Source: Clostridia bacterium (GTDB taxonomy: Bacteria > Bacillota > Clostridia > Christensenellales > Aristaeellaceae). Taken from it: a DNA stretch of 11,499 nt. The stretch lies in assembly GCA_017620115.1 (NCBI GenBank), contig JAFZRB010000244.1:1-11499 (forward strand), read 5' to 3'. The position numbers and the translations under genes were made by a program. Below the pieces are notes generated by a model. The model was not told the DNA's origin and searched no databases. It saw only the letters and a list, made by a program, of their open reading frames with translations. This document shows, piece by piece, positions 6,483-11,499 of the stretch. Every line of letters starts with the position of its first letter. Positions within the stretch are counted from its first letter, which is position 1.

Positions 6483-6511
6483 TTGACAAATGAAACGGGG
6501 AACGGTATACT
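6483..6511 (+). promoter_or_regulatory. near-consensus sigma-A promoter for the secreted deacetylase gene
   Basis: A perfect TTGACA (6483-6488), a 17-base spacer and TATACT (6506-6511, 5 of 6). A second TATACT follows directly at 6512-6517. Transcription would begin about 6518, only about 30 bases before the ATG at 6548. This is the strongest promoter match in the window and suggests steady vegetative expression. Confidence 0.75.
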
Positions 6512-6547
6512 TATACTGATTTCCATTGCGAAAGGATGGCCGGGAAC

Positions 6548-9457
6548 ATGAAAAAGCGGCTGCTTCCCCTGATTATCGCAGCACTACTGCTGTGCCTCCT
6601 GCCCGTCGCGGCGCGGGCCGAACAAACCAACACGCTGACCCTCAGCCAGACGGAGGCGCTCGTGTACGCGCCTCATTCCCTGGCGCTTCGCGCCACGCAG
6701 GCGAAGGGTTTCCGGGAAGCGGTCGAATGGACCAGCTCCGATCCGCAGGTCGCCACGGTCAGCCGCAGCGGCTCGGTGAGAGGCGTCTCTGAGGGCTCCG
6801 CCGTGATCACGGCCGTCACTCCCTCCGGCGCGAGCGCTTCGTGCAGCGTCACTGTGGAGGTGGCCGCGCGTTCGGTGCGCGTCGCCGCCGGGGAAACGAC
6901 GCTGTTCGCTGGGCTGACGGGCACGCAGCTCACAGCTTCGGTATCGCCCGCGGATACCACGAACAAGACCATCGTCTGGACGAGCTCCGATCCGGCTGTG
7001 GCCGCGGTCGACGAAAACGGCTATGTCACTCCGCTCAGTCCGGGCAGCGTGCGCATAACGGCCATGACCGCCAGCGGCGCGCATGAGCGCGTCAAGCTCC
7101 ATGTGCGCGTCCCAACCAGCGGCATCTCGCTGAATCTGACTGAGACGATCGTTTTCGCCGGCAGGAACGAGCGGCTGAACGCCAGGATAGAGCCTTCAAA
7201 CGCCTTTGACCGCCATGTGACGTGGACATCGTCGGATCCGGCTGTCGCCGAAGTGAGCAGAAGCGGCAGCGTCAGGGGCATGAGCGAAGGCACGGCGGTC
7301 ATCACCGCGACGGCGGCCCAGGGCCAGACGGCGCAATGCGTCGTTCACGTGCAGGTGGGCGCGCGCTCCCTCGATTTGAAAGCCGACACGAATACCATCT
7401 TCCTCGGAATGGACGGCGTTCAGATGACCGCCGCTGTAGGCCCCGCCAACACCACCGACAAGACCATAGCGTGGAGCTCATCCAATCCGGGCGTGGCCGC
7501 TGTCGACGAAAACGGCTATGTGACGCCCGTGTCGGCCGGCAGCGTCCGCATTACCGCCGCCACGGTCAACGACATTCGCCGCAGCATGACGGTTTACGTG
7601 CGCGTGCCGGCGGCCAGCGTCACGCTGGATCAGAGCGAGCTGACCGTGTACGCCGGCAAAACGGAGCGCATCAGGGCTGCCGTAGCCCCTTCAAACACCT
7701 ACGACAAGCGCCTCAGGTGGACCTCCTCGGATCCGGAGGTGGCCGTGGTGAACGGCGAAGGCAAGGTCACCGGCCGCAGCGAGGGCAGCGCCGTGATTAC
7801 GGCGACGGCTTCATCGGGCGTCAGCGCGTCGTGCGCGGTGCGGGTGGAGGTAGGCGTCCGTTCCGTGTCGCTGACCGCGCCGGACAAGGCGGTGTATCTG
7901 GGCGAAGGCGGCCTGCAGCTGAGCGCCGCGGTATCGCCCGCCAACGCCACGAATAAGACGATCACCTGGACATCCTCCAAACCCGAGGTGGCCGTGGTGG
8001 ATAAAAACGGCTTTGTGCAGGCGGTTTCTTCCGGCAGGACGGTCATCACGGCCACCGCGGCCAACGGCGTGAAGAGAACGATGGAAATCCGTTCGTATGT
8101 GCCGCCCGCCTCCGTGACGTTCGACCGCGCTGAGTTGACCGTGGCGATCAAACGCGACGCGCGGCTGGTCGCGGATGTGCAGCCCGCTTCGGCGTTCAGC
8201 CGCAAGGTGACATGGTTTACCAGCGACGCGAGCATAGCGACGGTCAGCTCTTCGGGCAAGGTTACCGGTAAGAAGGCGGGTTCCTGCCTCATCATCGCGC
8301 GCGACGAACGCGGCCATGAAGCCTCGTGCACGGTTCACGTGGAGGTGCCGGTGGCGTCCATCGCGCTGGGCGTGAAATCGGTGACGCTGGTTCGCGGCGC
8401 TTCGATGGCGCCCCAGTTCAGCGTTCTGCCCGCCGACGCGACCAACACGCACCTGACGATGACCTCCGCGGATTCCTCCGTCGCCGCGGTGAACCCGGAC
8501 GGCACGATCTCCGGCGTGCGCGCCGGCACGACCACGGTAACCCTGTCTTCCGTGAACGGCAGGACCGCGGCCCTGAGCGTGAAGGTGGTCGATCCCGCCG
8601 AGTCGATTTCCGTCGATCAGGCGGCGGTCACGCTGTCGAGCGGCCAGTCGCTGCAGCTGAACGCGACCGTACTGCCGCTCTCCGCGGGCGACCGCTCTGT
8701 TTCCTGGTCGGCCAGCGATCCCACCGTGGCGGTGGTGACGCCCGACGGCCGCGTGATCGGCCATAAAGAGGGCGTGTGCGTCGTCACCGCGCGGGCCAAC
8801 GGCGGCCTCAATCTGACCGCCTCGTGCGCCGTCACCGTGACCGGACAGCCCACGAAGATTGTCGCGTTGACGTTTGACGGCGTGATGAGCGAGAACTCCG
8901 CGCGCATGCTGAACATTCTCAACCGCTACGGCGTCAGGGCCACGTTCTTCGTCGTGGGCGACGACGCGACGTATACCTACCGCAGCGTGCTCCTGCAGAT
9001 GGTCGCCTCCGGCATGGAGATCGGCAACCACACGCACACGCATCCGCACCTTGACCGCGTAAGCCTGAGCTTCGCCCTGGAGGATATCCGAATCTGCGAC
9101 GACATCATAGAGGAAATCACGGGCAAGCGGCCCGCCATCGTGCGCGCGCCCTTCGGCCGGACCACCTCCGCTGTCGCCGCCGCGGACAAACGCCCCTCGT
9201 TCATCTGGAACGTGGATTCGCTGGACTGGAAATACCAGAGCGTCAGGTCCATCTACAACCGCGTGGTTGGCGGCGTAAAGAACATGGACGTGGTGCTGAT
9301 GCATCAGACGGAGAGCGTCACCGCGGAAGCGCTGGAGCGCATACTGCCCAAGCTGATCGAAGAGGGCTACGATTTCGTGACGTGCTCCGAGCTCTACAGC
9401 ATGGTCGGCGGCGTGTCGGCCTATCCGAGCTCGTATTTCTTCCTTGCGGTTCGCTGA
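6548..9457 (+). CDS. secreted Big_2-repeat protein with C-terminal NodB polysaccharide deacetylase domain
   Basis: A 969-residue cell-surface or secreted protein. I chose the ATG at 6548 because AAGGA ends 11 bases before it; the in-frame ATG at 6536 abuts that site. The start gives a classical signal peptide (MKKR, hydrophobic core 5-20, AxA-type end ARA24) with no lipobox. Nine Big_2 Ig-like domains of about 82 residues fill about 25-767. Each has the core W-(T/S)-S-(S/A)-(D/N/K)-P-x-V-A-x-V followed by G-x-V. They probably act as a cell-wall stalk or adhesive arm. Residues about 768-969 are a NodB deacetylase domain (CE4, peptidoglycan or other GlcNAc polymers). H828 and H832 (HTHTH), RAPFG (866-870), DSLDW (890-894) and LMH (H919) are all present. 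Motif 1 reads TFDGVMS (D777) instead of TFDDGPS, so one metal-binding Asp is missing and activity is uncertain. There is no LPXTG or SLH anchor; the protein ends shortly after the NodB domain. Confidence 0.92.
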   Translation: MKKRLLPLIIAALLLCLLPVAARAEQTNTLTLSQTEALVYAPHSLALRATQAKGFREAVEWTSSDPQVATVSRSGSVRGVSEGSAVITAVTPSGASASCSVTVEVAARSVRVAAGETTLFAGLTGTQLTASVSPADTTNKTIVWTSSDPAVAAVDENGYVTPLSPGSVRITAMTASGAHERVKLHVRVPTSGISLNLTETIVFAGRNERLNARIEPSNAFDRHVTWTSSDPAVAEVSRSGSVRGMSEGTAVITATAAQGQTAQCVVHVQVGARSLDLKADTNTIFLGMDGVQMTAAVGPANTTDKTIAWSSSNPGVAAVDENGYVTPVSAGSVRITAATVNDIRRSMTVYVRVPAASVTLDQSELTVYAGKTERIRAAVAPSNTYDKRLRWTSSDPEVAVVNGEGKVTGRSEGSAVITATASSGVSASCAVRVEVGVRSVSLTAPDKAVYLGEGGLQLSAAVSPANATNKTITWTSSKPEVAVVDKNGFVQAVSSGRTVITATAANGVKRTMEIRSYVPPASVTFDRAELTVAIKRDARLVADVQPASAFSRKVTWFTSDASIATVSSSGKVTGKKAGSCLIIARDERGHEASCTVHVEVPVASIALGVKSVTLVRGASMAPQFSVLPADATNTHLTMTSADSSVAAVNPDGTISGVRAGTTTVTLSSVNGRTAALSVKVVDPAESISVDQAAVTLSSGQSLQLNATVLPLSAGDRSVSWSASDPTVAVVTPDGRVIGHKEGVCVVTARANGGLNLTASCAVTVTGQPTKIVALTFDGVMSENSARMLNILNRYGVRATFFVVGDDATYTYRSVLLQMVASGMEIGNHTHTHPHLDRVSLSFALEDIRICDDIIEEITGKRPAIVRAPFGRTTSAVAAADKRPSFIWNVDSLDWKYQSVRSIYNRVVGGVKNMDVVLMHQTESVTAEALERILPKLIEEGYDFVTCSELYSMVGGVSAYPSSYFFLAVR
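6620..8848 (+). repeat. nine Big_2 coding repeats in a two-domain super-repeat
   Basis: The nine domains alternate between two types. Odd domains (1,3,5,7,9) carry an S-G-x-V-x-G-x-x-(E/A)-G pattern and one Cys in the last strand: C99, C264, C429, C594 and C760. Domains 2, 4 and 6 carry NKTI or DKTI before the Trp and DENGYV or DKNGFV after it, and have no Cys; domain 8 is the most divergent. The Cys spacing is 165, 165, 165 and 166 residues, so the array grew by duplication of a pair of about 495 bases. Approximate domain starts in residues: 25, 107, 190, 272, 355, 437, 520, 602, 685. Confidence 0.85.
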
Positions 9458-9480
9458 GCGAAGCTCACAGACGCATAAAA

Positions 9481-9521
9481 CCCCGGCTCGCTTCGGACGA
9501 TTCTTCCGAAGCGAGCCGGGG
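9481..9521. terminator. strong bidirectional terminator hairpin
   Basis: A perfect 17-bp stem pairs CCCCGGCTCGCTTCGGA (9481-9497) with TCCGAAGCGAGCCGGGG (9505-9521) around a seven-base loop. Four A bases precede it (9477-9480), giving TTTTAT on the minus strand, and TATTATAC follows it on the plus strand. It sits 23 bases after the deacetylase stop and serves the facing minus-strand operon too. Confidence 0.85.
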
Positions 9522-9525
9522 TATT

Positions 9526-9541
9526 ATACTGAATTCAGTAT
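9526..9541. repeat. 16-bp perfect palindrome next to the terminator
   Basis: ATACTGAATTCAGTAT is its own reverse complement and, allowing one mismatch on each side, extends two bases further in both directions. It lies immediately beside the 17-bp hairpin in the convergent gap 9458-9586. It may be a second weak terminator stem or a protein-binding site; nothing else is seen in this gap. Confidence 0.4.
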
Positions 9542-9586
9542 TATGCGCCTGATGCGAACGCGGCGTTTGGGCGGCGAAGCCGGGGA

Positions 9587-9958
9587 TTACAGCCTGTTCC
9601 GGCGCGCCTCGGGATCCGTGCCGCCGCCGAGGCAGTCGAAGCTCCGATTGATCCGCGCGGAAACATCGGCGAAGGCTTCCGAGGTGCGGACGACCCGGTT
9701 CGACAGCATGGCTACGTCGTCGCTCAGCTCCTGCGTCGCCGTACACAGCGCCGTTACGGCTTCGGCCACGGTCGAGGCGCTGCAGATCCGGCCCCCGATG
9801 CGCGCGTTAAGATGCACGCGCGCGCCGCCGCCCGCGTTTTCGCCCGTTTCGACGCGATACAGGAGACCGGCCGCGCCGTCGAGCGCCGCCTGGATCGCGC
9901 TGAGCTTCTGCGCGCACTGATCCAGCCATTCGGTATCCACATACAGCTTGTCAGCCAT
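9587..9958 (-). CDS. small helical WXG100-like protein, putative T7SS effector partner
   Basis: A 123-residue protein without signal peptide or membrane segment. It is predicted as two long amphipathic helices (about residues 7-37 and 62-108) joined by a Gly-rich turn region (40-60, ETGENAGGGARVHLNARIGG). This helical-hairpin shape and size match WXG100-like proteins, including the small helical partners of LXG effectors in type VII secretion. However, there is no true Trp-x-Gly, and no clear C-terminal YxxxD/E export signal was seen. It is the last gene of the operon that also encodes a DUF4176 protein, which supports the T7SS reading. GAAGGGA lies about 11 bases before the ATG at 9958. Three Cys (15, 58, 71 region) plus one near the C-terminus are unusual for an exported protein. 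Role as a targeting factor is inference. Confidence 0.6.
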   Translation of the reverse strand: MADKLYVDTEWLDQCAQKLSAIQAALDGAAGLLYRVETGENAGGGARVHLNARIGGRICSASTVAEAVTALCTATQELSDDVAMLSNRVVRTSEAFADVSARINRSFDCLGGGTDPEARRNRL

Positions 9959-9990
9959 GGAGCGCTCAGTCCCTTCTCACGCGCTTTCAC

Positions 9991-10015
9991 GCCGGCGCAT
10001 ATGTGCCGCGCCGGC
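9991..10015 (-). other. intra-operon G+C-rich hairpin
   Basis: GCCGGCG (9991-9997) pairs with CGCCGGC (10009-10015) around an 11-base loop, in the 83-base gap between the DUF4176 and WXG100-like genes. There is no T-run, so it is not a normal terminator. It may stabilise or process the mRNA between the two genes. Confidence 0.35.
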
Positions 10016-10041
10016 GGATGAGAGCGCTTTCGCAGATTCGA

Positions 10042-10347
10042 TTATTCCCCGTCCGGCGTCCACTCCTCGCGGAGCTTGGCCATCAGCTCGTCGGCGCGTT
10101 CCTTGAAGGCCAGCGCCTCGTCGTCCTGATAGCCCAGGAAATACAGGCGGTCGATCTGATCCGTGTTGAACAGGAAGTTCTGATCCGCGCTCAGGAACCC
10201 TTCGGGGAACACGCAGCCTACGTAATCATACAGCTTTTTGCCTGCCTCGGTGACGCCTTCCTGGGCCACGCCCATGATCATCACGCGCTTGGTGCTGTCC
10301 TTCAAAAGAACCACAGAACCGATCGGAAGAAGTCCGTCAATTTTCAT
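10042..10347 (-). CDS. DUF4176 protein, T7SS-associated
   Basis: A 101-residue soluble protein. The start MKIDGLLPIGSVVLLKDSTK and the following MIMG, then the YDYVGCVFPEG segment and FNTDQIDRLYFLGYQDDEAL, match what I know of the DUF4176 family. These are small proteins found beside LXG/WXG100 genes in Firmicutes; in streptococci members serve as targeting partners that dock effectors for type VII secretion. The N-terminal part (about 1-75) looks beta-rich, and the C-terminus (75-101) is a charged helix. I chose the ATG at 10347 because GAGGAGG lies 8 bases before it, the best ribosome site in this operon. A longer frame opens at 10401 but would overlap the upstream gene. It starts 25 bases after the two-TM gene stop, so it is co-transcribed. 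Family assignment is by memory of the consensus. Confidence 0.8.
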   Translation of the reverse strand: MKIDGLLPIGSVVLLKDSTKRVMIMGVAQEGVTEAGKKLYDYVGCVFPEGFLSADQNFLFNTDQIDRLYFLGYQDDEALAFKERADELMAKLREEWTPDGE

Positions 10348-10372
10348 CCGTATTGCCTCCTCAACATATGAC

Positions 10373-10807
10373 TTATCGACGCAGCAGCGCGATCGCCACA
10401 ATTATTATAACAGCTCCGATGCCAGAAAACAACCACCCGATCACCATTGCCAGGTTTTTTTGCCCGTCGAGGACCCGGTCGACGTCGCCCGTATCGACGA
10501 CGATATCCCAGAAATTCACGCCGCCCACGCTCGTCTTGCGGTAGGCGATGCCGATCTCGTCTCCGGGCTGGGCCGTGAAAAGATTCGCCTTGATTTCCTG
10601 CGCGCTCTGGCGGATGTCGTTGCCTCCGTCCTGGAACACCACGATGGGTTTCACGGTGCCGGCAGACTCGCCCAGCATTACCGTGTCGACAACGGCGCGC
10701 GCGCGGGTATAACGGTCTGCGCCGCCCCGCCGCGCGACGATGATGCCGATGCCTGTGCCTATAAAGACGATACCGGCCAATAACAGAACGCCGATCACTT
10801 GCGACAT
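10373..10807 (-). CDS. two-TM membrane protein with DUF3592-like middle domain
   Basis: A 144-residue membrane protein with a hydrophobic helix at about 3-25 and another at about 117-142, ending in RR. Between them is a beta-rich domain (about 45-110) with the layout GTVKPIVVFQDGGND, then NLFTAQPGDEIGIAYRK and a final FWDIVVDTGD. This resembles DUF3592 proteins, where a two-TM hairpin carries a small extracytoplasmic beta domain. The match is by pattern only. I chose the ATG at 10807 because GAGGA lies 8 bases before it; an in-frame ATG at 10822 nearly touches the upstream stop codon and lacks a ribosome site. It starts 16 bases after the glycine-rich gene. By position it could be an immunity or anchoring protein for the neighbouring putative effector, a common place for membrane immunity proteins. 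That is inference. Confidence 0.7.
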   Translation of the reverse strand: MSQVIGVLLLAGIVFIGTGIGIIVARRGGADRYTRARAVVDTVMLGESAGTVKPIVVFQDGGNDIRQSAQEIKANLFTAQPGDEIGIAYRKTSVGGVNFWDIVVDTGDVDRVLDGQKNLAMVIGWLFSGIGAVIIIVAIALLRR

Positions 10808-10823
10808 GGTTTTCGTCCTCATA

Positions 10824-11499
10824 CTACCAGAGTTTGAGCTTGCTGATGCTCTTGCCGATGGACGCGCCGACCTTCTTGAGACCGGACACGGCGTTGTCGA
10901 TGGCGCCGCCCACGTTCAGCTCGAAGTTCACATCGAGACCCAGACCCAGGCTCGCGCCGACATCGACCTTGACGACGCCGTTGTAATAGCCCACGTCCGC
11001 GTGCGCGCCGACGCCCACCTTGACGTTCGCGCCTACGTTGCCCTCGATACCGACGACGTTGACGCCCACCTTGCCGCCCACGGACACCGCGTTGAACTCC
11101 GCGCTGGCCTTGGCGCGCGCCGCCAGCTTGCCGTCGACCATGCCGAGCTGGCCTTCGGCTTTGGCTTCGCCGGACAACACGCTGCCCTCGACTTCGCCGT
11201 GGACATCGAAGTAATCGTTGCCCAGTTTGCCCTTCGCGGAACCTTTGGCGAGGCCGAAGGATACGCCCACATCGGCGCTGACGCCGGGCTCGAACACGCG
11301 CCTCGACGTGCCGTCGGCCTTGATTTCCGTGCGGTACAGGCCGCCATGGACGCCCCAATGCGCTTCGCCGTAGCCGACGTCGCCGGAAACCTCGGTTTCG
11401 CCGTATTTGTATTGCTTCTTCTGTTCGCCATGGATCAGAGATTTGCTGGCGGAGCCTTCCGCGCCGAATTCGACAATGGTCCGCTTGCGGGAGGTTTCC
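10824..11499 (-). CDS. C-terminal part of a large Gly/Val/Ala-rich repeat protein, putative T7SS effector (5' end outside window)
   Basis: The frame is open from the right edge of the window to the TAG at 10824, giving 224 residues of unknown total length; a GTG at 11297 is internal, not the start. The first 70 residues are mixed (TSRKRTIVEFGAEGS, KKQYKYGETEVSGDVGYGEA). The rest is a long run of short alternating hydrophobic-small strands, such as GKVGVNVVGIEGNVGANVKV and GVVKVDVGASLGLGLDVNF. The DYFDVHGEVEGSVLSGEAKAE pattern recurs loosely as YYNGVVKVDVG. The last 30 residues become a Lys-rich amphipathic helix (KKVGASIGKSISKLKLW). I recall similar glycine-rich tails at the ends of large Firmicute proteins next to WXG100-like genes, but I cannot name a family. 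Downstream DUF4176 and WXG100-like genes make it a candidate secreted effector. The LXG domain that would prove it would lie upstream of this window. Confidence 0.55.
   Translation of the reverse strand, partial: ETSRKRTIVEFGAEGSASKSLIHGEQKKQYKYGETEVSGDVGYGEAHWGVHGGLYRTEIKADGTSRRVFEPGVSADVGVSFGLAKGSAKGKLGNDYFDVHGEVEGSVLSGEAKAEGQLGMVDGKLAARAKASAEFNAVSVGGKVGVNVVGIEGNVGANVKVGVGAHADVGYYNGVVKVDVGASLGLGLDVNFELNVGGAIDNAVSGLKKVGASIGKSISKLKLW

Noticed and set aside
6536..6547. Upstream ATG giving MAGNMKKR at the deacetylase gene
   Set aside because: It directly abuts the ribosome site, and starting at 6548 yields a standard signal peptide with correct spacing.
6548..6620. Lipoprotein signal (Cys at residue 16 of the deacetylase)
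   Set aside because: The residues before C16 are LLL, not a lipobox, and an AxA-type cleavage site follows the hydrophobic core.
7811..9304. 497-residue minus-strand open frame opposite the Big_2/NodB gene
   Set aside because: His/Arg/Gly-rich low-complexity product with no domain; the plus strand has the repeat and deacetylase motifs.
11033..11431. Alternative minus-strand frame rich in Ser/Arg/Pro in the right-end gene
   Set aside because: It is an off-frame reading of the glycine-rich gene, whose own frame is open to the window edge and ends in operon spacing with the next gene.

Overview
The window is G+C-rich, densely coded DNA that reads as the chromosome of a Gram-positive, probably a high-GC member of the Clostridia (an anaerobic gut-type Firmicute). 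The evidence is the murC / purR / pth neighbourhood, a PurR of the Bacillus/Clostridium type, AAGGAGG-like ribosome binding sites, a secreted Big_2-repeat polysaccharide deacetylase, and small genes of the type VII secretion (WXG100/LXG, DUF4176) kind. No RNA gene, CRISPR array or recognisable transposase was seen. The two largest genes at the edges (murC on the left, a glycine-rich protein on the right) are cut by the window.

Layout. 1-1153 (-): the first 384 residues of murC, divergent from purR (1414-2244, +). An A+T-rich, inverted-repeat element that looks like a miniature repeat insertion covers 2239-2349 and includes the purR stop codon. It is followed by a strong terminator hairpin and then a very unusual gene (2398-4140, +). 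In that gene a complete peptidyl-tRNA hydrolase is fused in frame to a complete beta-lactamase-fold serine hydrolase. A small HD-domain phosphohydrolase (4175-4651, +) follows, and a shared hairpin separates it from a convergent two-gene unit on the minus strand: NYN-LOTUS protein (5234-6292) then flavodoxin (4717-5205).

From a divergent intergenic region with a near-consensus promoter (TTGACA-17-TATACT) comes a 969-residue secreted protein (6548-9457, +). It has a signal peptide, nine Big_2 Ig-like repeats arranged as a 165-residue two-domain super-repeat, and a C-terminal NodB deacetylase domain whose first motif has lost one metal-binding Asp. A 17-bp perfect hairpin ends it and also ends the facing minus-strand operon.

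The right end (11499 down to 9587, -) is a compact operon. It holds the C-terminal part of a large glycine/valine-rich repeat protein, a two-TM protein with a DUF3592-like middle, a DUF4176 protein and a small helical WXG100-like protein. DUF4176 plus a WXG100-like partner is the accessory pair of LXG-type T7SS effectors, so the truncated large protein is a good candidate for a secreted effector. This last step is inference from context, because its N-terminus lies outside the window.

The most noteworthy items are the Pth-serine hydrolase fusion, the T7SS-like accessory cassette with its unidentified glycine-rich partner, the Big_2 super-repeat with a precisely periodic cysteine, and the miniature element sitting where clostridial genomes often carry spoVG/glmU/prs between purR and pth.
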